A stretch of 64,000 bases of DNA from Lepas anatifera (GCA_034440635.1 JAOTON010002231.1:496001-560000); one strand, 5' to 3'. Shown: positions 33,571 through 44,335, counted from the first letter of the stretch. Numbers and translations are program-made. Notes: generated by a model not told the origin, from the sequence alone.

Positions 33571-34852
33571 GCTCCAGCTCTGTAGATCAATAGCCACGGA
33601 TGATGGCAGCCCCGCGCAGAGGCTGTGTCGAACCATCCGACTCCACCGGTCCGGCACCAGATGAAAACACACTGGAGACACTGCAGCTTCCGAATCACGT
33701 GCAAGGTGCTGGATCTAGTTGCATGGCTGCTCACAAATTTATGACGAATCAGACTAGTCGGAATCGAACGCAAGCGCTTCAATGTTCAAATAAATATGAA
33801 CAAATAATGTAAGTTTGACCTAAAAACATAACTATCCCTTATGCTAAGTTCAGCTGTTCGGTTTATTTTGACGAGTTCTTTTGTTGTCTACTGTATTTAA
33901 AATAAGCGTAGGTATTGACGGACTGAGAGTCGACACCACAAACCGAGACGAGCACAATTTGGCCTCCCACGATGATTGATCAGTGAACTCCATCATAAAA
34001 TTCACCAGTTTGTCCAATTGTGGTTGTTGAAGTGGTTTTCCAAATGTGTGTAGTAGAATAAAGTCGATATCTATGGTTTCAATTATCCCTGAAGCTCTGA
34101 CGCAAAAAAATCTAGAACCTGAGGGCATGTCTTTATGGGGGAGACTGCTGTCAGCTGGAAGCTGAGTGGAATGATATGTGACTGACGGCTGAATTGGCCC
34201 TCTGTGGGAGAGATATCAGAAGGAGACGGAAGAGCGATAACAGACAGGTAGTTGACTGGCAATAAATATTTAGTTTTATCGATAGAGTGCCCAATCAAAG
34301 CCAAAGAGTTGGCGATAGTGAGGGGTTTGCCGGTGGTCAAGAAACCGCCAGTAAAGGCACGTGCCTTGAGCATGGGCCATATGTCTATGACTGTCCCAAA
34401 GTTTCAAATAATTCAGATGAGTCAGTGGTGAACATAGTGGGGAGGGGACTCAAGCCTCCCCGAAATGTCAGAGTGCCTATAGTAAAGGTATAGCTGGATG
34501 ATGTTCTGAGGCAATGGCATCAGATGCTCGAGTTCATTAGCCCCCCCTCATGAAATAAAACCCTTGAGTAAATTATCACAATAGTTGTGGAACATGTGTA
34601 ACGTAAAGATTCGTGGCAAACCCCTTAGTGAAGAAATATTAGTGTCCAACCAAAGGCAAATATACCGCAGCTGACAGTTGTCTTGGCAGCCATTTTCTCC
34701 CAAGCATCCCAAGCATGAATATAATGGATGATCAGCGAGAGAGGGGACAATTTTTCCGACTCTGTTTCCTATTTTTTTTCTTTTTGGATTGCACCAAAAA
34801 CTTTCACCTCTATAAAGAAAAGCTACATAGCGCAAAACAGTAGAAACAAATA
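33571..34852. other. Intergenic DNA, no gene assigned
   Basis: Minus ORFs of 92-96 codons at 33850-34128, 34083-34373 and 34548-34835 show no domain. I see no repeat. Confidence 0.4.
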
Positions 34853-34861
34853 GGGAGGATT

Positions 34862-35275
34862 AGGCAATTGCGCCCTGAGATAAATGCGCCCCCCCTGTAC
34901 TGAGCAGGCTATTTGGTTTAAGTACCATCTGTTGATTAAGAAGTGTGCCCACCTCTACAAAAACGTTCTTTCCGGTGTCATCACACACATGGTAAGGATG
35001 TGCTCCGCACGATATCGTATTTTCTCAAAATACTGATTTCTTATCCAAAATAGCATTCCTTAAAGCCTAAAAATAAGAATTAGGTTTGGTCTAGGAATGT
35101 GGGGATGACATTTCCAGTCTCTATGTTTAATTAACTCTTAGTTGAAGGTTTCACACGACGGATTTACCTTAAGTGGCGCGCTTGAGACCATTTCGAGTGT
35201 AAAAGTTGCATATTTTCAAATGCGCCATAGGTAAATGCGCCCGTGGGCGCAATTAGCCTAAGGTGGGCGCATTTG
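34862..35275. repeat. Left subterminal GCGCATTT repeats of the pogo element
   Basis: AATTGCGCCC and AAATGCGCCCCCC (34864-34893), TCAAATGCGCCATAGG (35217), AAATGCGCCCGTGGGCGCAA (35233) and GGTGGGCGCATTTGAAC (35262) are copies of one motif in both orientations. By analogy with other DNA transposons, such repeats may be transposase-binding sites. Confidence 0.65.
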
Positions 35276-35774
35276 AACATCACATGCATATCTGAAGAAG
35301 TAATGTTGCTGCAATCGATGAATCTCCGTGAAAAATCCTCGTCACCAGCTGAGAAATAAGATTTTTCCTCGTAATTACAGTATTCCATGTGGACTCTCTC
35401 CTGTGGCATGAAAATTGGCGCCAAATGACCTCCGTTGTCGGCGCGCACCAAACCCCAAAATATAAGCGATGTGGCATGAAAAGGTAAACAGCTCTCTTCC
35501 CTGAACAAAACTGTTGTCCTTATTTTTCCAACATCCCAAGCTTCGTAATTAATTTGATGCATAAAAGTTCCAGATCCCTTATCGCCTCATCCTCTCCAGC
35601 ATATCCATTTTCAGGCAGCCTGAGTTAAACCATGACCTGGACTGAAGAAAGGCTCAGAGCAGCCATCAAGGCTGTTCAAAAGGACGCTCAGTAAGAGCTG
35701 CTGCAGCTGCGTACGGGTAAGGTTACCAGTGCATATGTCCTACCTTCTTGTTTTATCTAACCCAAATGAGAAGA

Positions 35775-35940
35775 CTGGGTGGCGCAGTCGGTTAGCAAGG
35801 GGTCGCCCAGAGGTTGAGATTGAGATTGAGCTCGCCCAGAGGCAGGAATTGGCGCTCTGCCTTAGCCACAGCCTATTTCATCCCCTGCGTCTTCTCTACG
35901 TTGTCGTAGATTGATGTGACGTTAAATATCAACAAAGAAA
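35775..35940 (+). mobile_element. tRNA-derived SINE
   Basis: The head GGGTGGCGCAGTCGGTTAGC is a Pol III A-box region as in tRNAs. The body contains GAGATTGAGATTGAG and CTCTGCCTTAGCCACAGC. The tail is TTGATGTGACGTTAAATATC then AACAAAGAAA, a tail type common in invertebrate SINEs. It lies in the intron of the transposase gene. No target duplication was resolved. Confidence 0.7.
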
Positions 35941-36019
35941 TATCCATATGGGTATCTCACTATTCCTGACACACAGCGTTGGATCTAGCCCGAAGGCTTA
36001 GGGTTTTGTCAGCATCAGG

Positions 36020-36070
36020 TTGAAGTTTGGCTGCCCCCCCCACTTTTTTGCCGGTGGCGACACTTATGAA
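36020..36070 (+). repeat. Short dispersed repeat F, copy in intron
   Basis: GTCAGCATCAGGTTGAAGTT then TTGCCGGTGGCGACACTTAT. The last 28 bases (36041-36068) are identical to 53651-53678, and a weaker copy is at 30187-30240. The family is unknown. Confidence 0.75.
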
Positions 36071-37879
36071 TAATAACAAAGATCGCTCGTACTAAGTTTT
36101 CTCCTCCTCTAAAGTCTGTATGTTTTCAGGATACCAAGGACGACACTGCGGGATCACCTTCGGTGCAGAGTGAGGAACTCAAGCGGAAGGCCGCCCAAGC
36201 CCCTGAAAAGGGGTCGCGAACCGGTGTTCCCTGCCGAGTTTGAAAGAAAGTTAAAAACCTATGTGCTGACAATGTCAAAAATTTTCTACGGGATTACTCG
36301 CCCGGAGCTGCGCAGGCTAGCTTACGATGTGGCTGAAACGATGAAACTTAAGCATCCATTCGATAGAGCATCAAAACGGCAGGCCAAGAATGGGTTCGGG
36401 GATTCCTAAGACGGAATGCTGACATAGCCATTCGACATCCAGAATCCACGAGCATATCTCGTATCGGTGCATTCCGCAGGTCAGAAGTCGGCCTTTTCTT
36501 CGAAAACCTGTCCAACCTAACCGAGAACTATGACTACGGCCCCACGCGAATATACAACATGGACGAAACTTCAGTTCCAACAACCATGCCATCCCCGAAA
36601 ATTCTCGCGGAGAAGGGATGCCGTCAAGTGGGGATAATAACCAGTGCGGAACGAGGGCAAAACACCACCGCCGTATGCTGCTGTAACGCGGCCGGAGTAT
36701 TTATACCACCGCAGCTCGTATTTGCCCGGAAGAGAATGTCGGACAACCTGAAGGTCGGAGCACCCCCGGGCTCGATATTCTCAGTCACGGACAACGGTTG
36801 GGCCACAAAGGAAACCTACGTAGCGTGGCTGCAACACTTCATCAAGGAGACTGGGGCGTCGAAAGAAAGGCGCTGTCTCCTAATACTGGACAATCATGGC
36901 AGCCACTGCTCCTTGGAGGCCTTGACTCTGTGTGAAGAGAATGGTGTGGATGTACTTACACTGCCACCTCACTGTTCTCATAAGCTCCAGCCACTGGATG
37001 TCGCGGTATATGGGCCCTCAAGACGTGGCTCAGAGAAGAACACATCAAGTGGATGAGGCAGCACCCGGGACAACGTATCACACAAAATGAAGTGTCTGAG
37101 CTCTTTGGCAAAGCCTACCTGAAAGCGGCACCCCGGGAAACGCTGTCAATGGATTCAAGGCATCAGGCATAGTCCCCTTCAACGAGAGGTATTCACAGAG
37201 GAGGACTTCATGGCTGCAGCCCACGTTCTTGCCGATCGGATCCGTCCGCTCGATGATGGAAACGAAGAAGTCAGGCCTGTGGCCGATGAAGCTGAAGTAC
37301 TGGCTTCACTTGACCTGTCTGAGATCAACGCTGAAGCTGACCCTCATGCACCGCTGGTGGAAGCGATCGCTGACACCCTAGTTCGACACACGGCACATAA
37401 TGAGGTCGAGTCAACGGACGAAATCATCGAGCAAATTCTCGCAATACCACGCCCCAGCCCTAAGGAAGTTACCAGAAGGGTTCGGGCCCAGCGCTCTACT
37501 GTGCTCACAAGCTCACCAGTGAAGAGACGTCTTTTGGAACGCTCAGCTGTCAGAAAACGAAGTCTGGGAAAAACCAAAGCCCGTAAAAGAAAAGGACCAA
37601 GACATATGCATGTTTTGTGGTGAACCAGTAACCGGACAGAACGAAATATGGATACAGTGCTCCAAGTGTCACCATTGGTGTCACGAGGAATGCTCAGGAG
37701 GGAGCTCAGCGACATACACGTGTGACTTCTGCAGTAACCGCTGTCCCTGAACATTATTTGTGACATCAATGGTGTCATTCAGTTCACGGTCAGGTTGGTG
37801 GCAGAGATTGGTGACATTCAGATCGCGGAGGGATTCAGAGCAGGGCTCACCTGCATTTTTCTGTTCGGGACAACTGTGT

Positions 37880-37885
37880 AATAAA
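37880..37885 (+). promoter_or_regulatory. Polyadenylation signal of the transposase gene
   Basis: AATAAA 130 bases after the stop at 37748-37750, on the coding strand. Confidence 0.55.
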
Positions 37886-37997
37886 ATATTCGTTGTAACG
37901 TTGCTTACGTTTTTAAACATTCTTTGATGAAGTATGTAAAAGGTAAAGTCGCACGGATATTGTGGAAGACTGATTAGGGATTTTTAGCACCAGTGAG

Positions 37998-38145
37998 CAG
38001 GGTTGGATCCAGCCCGAAGGTGGGGAGGGGCAACGGAACCCAAAATCGTGAAAAACATATGGTTTTTGAAGAAATTCGGGAGGCAAAGGGGGTGGAACGG
38101 AGGGTTTGGGGGAAATTTCCGATTTGCCCCCTGGATCCGCCAGTG
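37998..38145. mobile_element. hAT-like MITE, 148 bases, inside the pogo element
   Basis: The ends are CAGGGTTGGATCCAG and CTGGATCCGCCAGTG, inverted repeats. The flanks CCAGTGAG (37990-37997) and CCAGTGAG (38146-38153) are a perfect 8-base duplication, the hAT signature. It inserted downstream of the transposase polyadenylation signal. Confidence 0.88.
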
Positions 38146-38279
38146 CCAGTGAGAATGATAAAACATGAACAAGCCTAATGCATCAAACAAATTGTATGGA
38201 AATGACTATTTTACGGGCTTAAACAGGCGATATGTAAGTAATTTTCTAACTCGCAGACCTTATTTTTTCAATCCATTGA

Positions 38280-38545
38280 AAATGCACGCAAATTAGGTGG
38301 GCGCATTTGAATCTAATTGCGCCATACACTGGGCGCATTTGTCGAACAAGTTTTGAAAATGCGCCCTTTGCAGCATCGCGCTAAATCGAAAATTGCGGGC
38401 GTGAATGATAAATTTAGGACATCGTTGGGCCCAAAAAGCTAGTAAAATGTTTCAGGAAGATAGTGCATCAATATCAACCCTCGTCATTAATCGTTTCAAG
38501 TAATGAGCAATCTTGCTTAAGGTGGCGCAATATGGGCACTCTCCC
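38280..38545. repeat. Right subterminal GCGCATTT repeats of the pogo element
   Basis: GGTGGGCGCATTTGAATCTA (38299), AATTGCGCCA, TGGGCGCATTTGTCG (38331), AAAATGCGCCCTTTG (38358) and AAGGTGGCGCAATATGGGC near the end mirror the left side. Confidence 0.65.
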
Positions 38546-39536
38546 TACCAAATATAGCATAGTTATAAAATAAGATGAGCAAATTTTATTGTTAGGAAAC
38601 TGAAATAACGTTCCCCGAATTGCCCAGTTTTTTTCTCACTTTTGGCAGCTCTAGCAGCAGTTTTTGAAAAAAGTGATGCACTCTTATAAATGCTCTGACA
38701 GGTAAGAAATACGCATCTTTGGGTTTTGTGAAGGCCATGGCGATCTACGCTATAGCCGATTTTCATTGGCTCATGTCGATATCTTCAATATCAAATGAGG
38801 TCGTAAAGTCAAAGCTGGGCCGTGCAGGAGACCTATTAAGAAATGCTGTAAGTACGCGGAAATAATCCGGGAATACACTGAAAGTTCACTAAGAACGTTT
38901 AGGGAAGGTCCCACACAGTGTTATGTGAATGTTTGGGGTCAAAGTCATTCTAGGTCATTGACCTATGACTCAACAATCTGAAGTATTACCAATAATCTAC
39001 AATATAAGCGGCATTATAGCAGCCTTGGGCGAGAAATGAGGGCTAGATATTGACAAAAGACGTTTTCCTTTGACCTGTAGCCATGACCTCGGCATTGAGT
39101 AACCTTAACTATGAAGTCATAGCATAACACACACCATACTGAGTAACACTGATGGTCAATGGCATTAAAAATGTTTGGATAGCCTTGGTCTGCAACCTTT
39201 AAATTTGACCTTGCTCTTCATGTCAAGTGACATTGACCTATAATCCCGATAATACGACGGTATCGTCATTACTCGGTCTGCAGTGCATGCGGAATGGTGC
39301 GACCATTCAGATTGCCACTGTCTGAAAATGTAGGTCTGACTTTGAAAGCTTAAGAAAGTCAAAACATTGTTCAACTGATTTTCGGCAAAAAAATTTACAA
39401 TCGACGTACGCATAAATTCTATCAAAAAAGCAAACGCGTCTATCGGCTGCAAATGGTTCTCCGGTCACCTCGGAAAACTAGGTGGGGGGAGGTGGCATTT
39501 TAGCACCAACTCCGCTGTGCGTGTTATTGGCAGAGC
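38546..39536. other. Intergenic DNA with decayed TGACCT-rich repeat and a family C-like end
   Basis: AGGTCATTGACC (38952) and further TGACCT words to 39240 suggest an old element, boundaries unclear. At 39456-39536, GGTTCTCCGGTCACCTCGGA and AACTCCGCTGTGCGTGTTA resemble the right end at 56062-56123. Confidence 0.4.
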
Positions 39537-39689
39537 AGGTGGAGCATAACTACCTCAATAATCGGCTCGAGTAAAATGTGTCGAGGGGCGCAACATATCT
39601 ACAGAAAAACACTGCAGAACAGCACAAAATACGCACATTCTAGATCACACATCATGCACGTAAACGACGCCTGAACCTGACAGACATTC

Positions 39690-39935
39690 CGGAATCTAAC
39701 CAGACTCGTGACAGAGCAGGCGTAAACACACAGGCAGGCCCAGACAGCTGTGAGGTGGGACAAACAGGCCGCCCGTGCTGTCGTTTCCTGTGCGGCTGCC
39801 GCTGGCCACGGAGCACCCTTCTCAGCAGGTAAACACCGGTCAACAAAGCCGCCACCGCCGCCACAGCGGGCGCCGCCGGCCAGCCCGGCCGGGAGTCCGT
39901 CACGGCAGCAGGGAGGTGAGCTGGTCCGATCCGAC
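39690..39935. promoter_or_regulatory. GC/CpG-rich island
   Basis: It contains AAGCCGCCACCGCCGCCACA and GCCGGCCAGCCCGGCCGGG. ORFs on both strands show no domain. Confidence 0.28.
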
Positions 39936-41500
39936 CATATTTGGTATGATTGAAAATGTAAGGGTGTTTTCTATCGCGAACTGATCTGTTTTATTTTTCT
40001 GATTTCGAATGGCGTGTCAGCTTAAGAAATAAATGCATATTTTAAAACGACTTTTATGCGAAGCGAGACTCTGAACATACTTTTCAGATTGAAGATAATC
40101 AAGATGCATTGCAAAATAATTTTCGGAATGGCTTTCTGTCGCCGCTGTTCAAATATTTTCACTACTGGACAGTTGAAAAACCAGACAGCGTGGCGACACC
40201 CCCGGCGTCGTGAAACGGCTCTAACTACCGCAGGGGCTGGCGGCTGGTGACAATGGACATTGGCGCGAGCAGGGAGATGCACGCGATTACAGCAGCTGCG
40301 CAGATCTCCTTCAGACGTCAGCACGTGGTCAGAAGGGGCGGCCGACTTTGATGTGGAGGCAAGGAGAAGTTGGCCGGTTCCGGTGAAGGTTCTGGAGAGG
40401 TTGGCGATGGTGCCTGAGTGTTTTGTGAGCGCAGAATAACAGGATAATGTTATGTAGGAATGTGGCTAGTGTCGGCTCGGCACCAGGAAGAAATAAAATT
40501 GAAAGGTTTTCATGTAATCTAGCCTTTTCAGCAGGAATTGTAAAACAAAGGGAAGAAGATCAATTTTTCAATGCCGGGAGAGAAACTATTTTTAAGGAGC
40601 AGCCATTTGTAGAAGAATATGCTTTTAGCGGTGGTTGTAAGAAAGTTGGCCCAGATTGTTTTTTTCATGTCATATGTCCCTTTTCAAGGTATTGGGTTAA
40701 ATGTACTCCTAAGTCCATCCAGACATGGCAATATCGTGTTAGGCATGCCCTGCAAGTTAGAAGCAGAAAACCCCTTACATTTGAATATTTCAGGAAGATC
40801 CGGCTTGCGAGCAGTCACAGTTCCGCGCTGCTATACTAACAGCATGATATGGCATCTTAAACATGCAGTCAGTTTACGATATTTTCAAATCTTAGATGAA
40901 GATGCTCTGTCTCGTCACCTCAGCCGCGTCAGATTGCTATAAAAAATATGAGGTGCCAATTTTGTCATGTTAAGGATGTTGCATATGATGCCCATAAAGT
41001 GTGCTGAAAAAGTGGTGGCCTGGCATTCACCTCTCTAACAACAGGAGTAAAACATCTCACCCAAAATTGTTAAACCCAGCCGGTCTAATTTTTTGAAAGA
41101 GTACATGTATTGAACAAGTTCGGCATTAATTCCTACCTCAGGCGTTCTCGCCCCTATTTTGTCTTGCGCATATTGACGCCTCTGAAGCATTGATTAGTCT
41201 GCGTAAAAACGTTTGCGTGGCTTGTAAAACATTCTTATAAAATAGGTTGGCTTTAATCCCCCTCCCCGAATTTCAGGTGCTTCCATAGTTAGGGAAATTC
41301 CAGAGTCACCACAGATGGTGCATTCCAGGTCAGCCCTTTAATTCCGCACGAGGGGTGGAATATCAATGATAAATGGAGTCATCGTGTGATCAATAGAGCA
41401 TCCTTGTCTTTATAAGGTCCCTAGCATACCTACCATCAGATTTTAAAGACGCTGAGACAGTCAATTGAATCCCTTGAGTGTCCAGCTTACCTCAGCCGCT
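39936..41500. other. Intergenic DNA, no gene assigned
   Basis: The 130-codon plus ORF (40447-40839) is the longest here. It has several cysteines but no pattern I can name, and may be chance. Confidence 0.4.
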
Positions 41501-41985
41501 CTTTAATTGCTTCACTCCAGGTCCAGCCGAGTCATTAATCTTCGCGGCGTGGCGGCCCGGCCCGTGCCTGTTTGTTTTACAGTTACCCGCCCGCTCTGCG
41601 GCGGGGCTGCAGTGGTCCATACACACCTCCCTTCCATAGGCGGCACCGGCGACTGGGGAATCGTCTTAAATCGTTAGGAATATATCAGATTATTTTTACC
41701 CTCGAAGAAAAGTACAAATAAACGTTGCTTTATGCTTGCTATTATTTTTAGCCCCCAGGTCCTAAGATGGTACGACCACGAGAAATGCTTGGCGCGCGCC
41801 TGTTAACCCTTTCCTCTTGTAGTGCATCTTCTTTGAATCCTGGGCGGCATGACTGTTCTGACCGAGTCAGTATGGCTGCTTCTGGCGATGATTAATGGCG
41901 CTGGTATTGTGATCCGTGCGATCGCAGCACCGTGCACGTGATAGCAGAGTGGGGCGGCTCCAGCAGCATCACTCACTGATGAGTG
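41501..41985. promoter_or_regulatory. Moderately GC-rich stretch with Exd/Hox-type motif
   Basis: GCGATGATTAATGGCGC at 41885 contains TGATTAAT, the composite site bound by PBC-Hox pairs. GAGTCATTAATCTTCGCGGCG at 41529 has a further TAAT core, and GTGATCCGTGCGATCGCAGC follows. It is possibly an enhancer; no gene is present. Confidence 0.3.
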
Positions 41986-41994
41986 TGCACGACG

Positions 41995-42290
41995 GGGGAG
42001 AGGGAGAGAGAGAGAGAGGGAGAGAGGGAGAGAGAGGGAGAGAGGGAGGGAGAAAGAGAGGGAGAGAGGGAGAAAGGGAGAGAGGGAGAGATGGAGAGAG
42101 AGAGAGGGAGAGAGAGGGATAGAGAGGGGGATAGAGAGAGGGAGGGAGAGAGAGAGGGGGAGGGAGAGAGAGAGGGAGAAAGGGAGAGAGATGGAGAGAG
42201 AGAGGGGAGAGAGAGAGAGGGAGGGAGAAAGGGAGAGAGGGAGGGAGGGAGAGGGAGAGAGAGGGAGAGAGAGGGAGAGAGAGAAAGTCT
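41995..42290 (+). repeat. GA/GGGA low-complexity tract of about 300 bases
   Basis: Polypurine sequence of GAGAGAGG and GGGAGAGAG words. The charged 145-codon ORF and the Ser/Leu/Pro ORFs on the other strand are artefacts of it. Confidence 0.97.
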
Positions 42291-42499
42291 GACACAAAGT
42301 CATAGAGTTAGAAAGGTCCGCGTGGAAGACACTCCCAATCTATCGATGATTAAAAGTTATAAATCAAAAGTTTTTTCTTCATTTGATCCACCGAATCTGG
42401 ACGATAATTGCAGAAACTAGCACCTACTTTTTCTAATTGGGCGATAGTCCGGCCCTTATAGCCAGAAAAAGGTTCAACTAATGCTTTAGAGCTCGCCAT

Positions 42500-42560
42500 C
42501 CCCGTGGCGCAGCTGGCAAAGGCGTCACGCTTAGGTGTGGAAGGACCCTGGATCATTGCT
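42500..42560 (+). mobile_element. Possible tRNA-like SINE head
   Basis: CCCCGTGGCGCAGCTGGCAA has an A-box-like TGGCGCAGCTGG, as in the SINE at 35775. No clear B box or tail was found, so it may be a fragment or chance. Confidence 0.3.
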
Positions 42561-43210
42561 GACCTATGGCAGCCTTTTCCGCGGCCGCCTCCTACCCAGG
42601 AGATAGCGGTACACTGGGGAGTGCGCGCCGCAGCAGTGGAATCAACGCCGTGCCAGCCGGCGTCCCTGTTTGTGGGTGCGCGGGCCTGATCGGCCTTTAA
42701 AGTGATCCACCGATCTTGTCTCCCGCCCGCGGTCCTCATTTGAGGGCTCGGCCTGCGCCGGGCGCTGCGGCTTGGGGAGACCGGAGCAGCCTATGGCCCA
42801 CCGAGTGCGGAGCCGCTGTCCCGTTAGGGTGCCGGCAAACGGGAACTTCCGCTCTGTACATAATGTGAGTGCGTTGTATGAATGATACTAGCTACTAACA
42901 CAAAAATGTTCCCGGGAGAGGGAGCGAAAACATATTTAAAATAAAAAAATGCGTTCTAGCTTTGAAGATGCCCCATACCAGGTCAAGTCTCCAATATAAA
43001 AATCACACACCGTGCGCCATTCATATAATTCAGAGCTGAAGCTGTGTGCATCGTGATTCACCATTTCAGTATCACTGTCACTGCTGATGAAATGTTCTTC
43101 TTCACCCGGTTAGAGATCGCCTGTCATGGCGGCCGTTGCCTAATACGCCAGCCGCGTATCTCACTGAAAGATTGAGCGCCTGAGCGAGCGGCGGCACAAT
43201 GCACGCCGCC
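42561..43210. other. GC-rich stretch then AT-rich spacer
   Basis: 42570-42840 is GC-rich (GGCCTGCGCCGGGCGCTGCG) without a convincing gene. The rest to 43210 is unremarkable apart from a CpG-rich patch at 43125-43210. Confidence 0.4.
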
Positions 43211-43975
43211 GGTGATCAATGGTGCAACATCTGCAGTCGGCCATCAGCGGCTCAGTCGACAGCGGACGTGCTTGGCACAAGGCAAAGAGGCTGGAGTACC
43301 TGCGATTCCAGTCGTGGTGTCCATGCCCTACCGTCGTTCAGAACAGTGCTCGATGACGCCAAGTGCTTCGCTGTTTAATGCTGTTGTCACTCATGAAATA
43401 AACTATTTTTAGATATGATATCGGACATCAAACTGGAGGATATGATACGGTCAAAGTTTTGTGGAAGTTCGTGAGGCTGGAGCTTCACCAGTGTATCTTC
43501 AATATACGGATGCACAAACCCGCCACTGACTGAACAAATCGCCACTGACTGAAACGAGAAGGGGCCTGACAATCCTCACCCTTGTGCTAACAAGAAACGT
43601 CCTCTCTAGAAACCAAACAACTCACCTAATGTAGAGGATGTGTTACCTTTTGGAATCGCTGCATACAATATCATCATGTTTTCCAATCTGGTTGATATCT
43701 GGAATTTTGAAATGAAAATTTAAGATTCATGGAGGGAGGACAGCATGAACTTTTAAAGCTATTTATTTCTAGTCATCGCCTTGTGGTTAAATCGGCTCCG
43801 CCGGGCCTTTTTTCGTACATGCCACAGCCTGGGGGCGGGGGTCCGATCGGACCCGCATTATGATCTCCAGGACCAGAATTGATACGGAAAAAATGAAACG
43901 GCGCTGAAAGTACCATACTCTCTTTCACTCTGGAGCCGATATTGAACCATATTCGTCGACCCATGGCACCACAAT
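43211..43975. other. Unannotated spacer
   Basis: Short ORFs only; no recognisable repeat or RNA. Confidence 0.4.
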
Positions 43976-43982
43976 AGGCCTA

Positions 43983-44011
43983 AATGGGTCAAATTAGGAC
44001 CCATTTAGAAA
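43983..44011. other. Perfect short hairpin
   Basis: CTAAATGGGTC and GACCCATTTAG pair across AAATTAG, an 11-base stem. It may be an end of a small element. Confidence 0.6.
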
Positions 44012-44210
44012 ACTGCTTGTAACTTATGAACTATAAGACCTAGGAGATAATAAAAGACATGAGTGTGTTCGCCTGGGCCCAAAGATTCCAAAGGATATGC
44101 AGCAGGTAAATAAATAGGTTGGAAAAATTTGTCATTTTTCTGACAATATCTCTTTTGGTTTCCCCTACTTAAAGGGTCCATTTTCCCCTACCCCTTGAAA
44201 AAAGCAGTCA

Positions 44211-44335
44211 GAATGTGAGACAATATTTCTGCGACGACGCTATCATCAGGCATCCGCTGTTAGCATCAGTTGCAGTCTATGTTGATTCATCAGACCTGAT
44301 GATAGCGTTATTGCAGACATATTGTCTTACATTTC
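44211..44335. repeat. Inverted repeat with 40-base arms
   Basis: GAATGTGAGACAATATTTCT plus GCGACGACGCTATCATCAGG (44211-44250) pairs with CCTGATGATAGCGTTATTGC plus AGACATATTGTCTTACATTTC (44295-44335), with about five mismatches and a 44-base loop. It is either a small MITE or a hairpin RNA precursor; no target duplication was seen. Confidence 0.8.

Larger units (their letters stand above)
35717..36129 (+). other. Intron of the pogo-like transposase gene
   Basis: Donor TACGG|GTAAGG and acceptor TGTTTTCAG|GATACC. Joining the exons restores the conserved AYG-IPRTTL junction of pipsqueak-type HTH domains, which validates both sites. The 413-base intron holds a SINE (35775-35940) and a short dispersed repeat (36020-36070). 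Confidence 0.85.
35632..37750 (+). pseudogene. Pogo/Tigger-like DDE transposase with C-terminal PHD finger, frameshifted
   Basis: This was a transposase that would bind its element's ends and cut and paste DNA in the nucleus. Exon 1 starts at ATG 35632 (MTWTEERLRAAI, a pipsqueak-type HTH). A GT-AG intron, 35717-36129, splits the codon before IPRTTLRDHL. Exon 2 continues with a Tc5/CENP-B-type HTH (YGITRPELRRLAYDVAE). The DDE_1 core follows: first Asp in YNMDETS (36550-36570), second in LILDNHGSH (near 36885), third in LQPLDVAVYG (near 36995). The C-terminus (37607-37750) is a C4HC3 PHD finger: CMFC, WIQCSKC, HHWCHEEC, CDFC. The frame changes at about 35690, 36400, 37016, 37138, 37188 and between 37540 and 37600. 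Five of the six are consistent with loss of a single base. No other stop interrupts it. A signal AATAAA follows at 37880. The domain order is confident; activity is not expected as assembled. Confidence 0.88.
34853..38545 (+). mobile_element. 3.7-kb pogo/Tigger-type DNA transposon
   Basis: TA dinucleotides at 34851-34852 and 38546-38547 flank ends that begin GGGAG and share ATTGCGCC at the same offset (GGGAGGATTAGGCAATTGCG on the left; GGGAGAGTGCCCATATTGCG as the complement of the right). The word GCGCATTT or AAATGCGC recurs in both subterminal regions. The interior carries a decayed pogo-like transposase gene on the plus strand, a SINE and a small hAT-like MITE. TA target and a DDE_1-type transposase fit the pogo branch of Tc1/mariner. 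It is the only element in the window with recognisable transposase coding sequence. Confidence 0.85.

Noticed and set aside
40447..40839. 130-codon ORF with several cysteines.
   Set aside because: No cysteine spacing of a known fold and no supporting context; length is within chance for 64 kb.
41803..42420. Long ORFs of Ser/Leu/Pro or Arg/Glu/Gly repeats on both strands.
   Set aside because: They are translations of the GA/GGGA low-complexity tract.
42500..42575. tRNA gene suggested by GTGGCGCAGCTGGCAAAGGCG.
   Set aside because: No cloverleaf closes and no proper B box is present; at most a SINE head.
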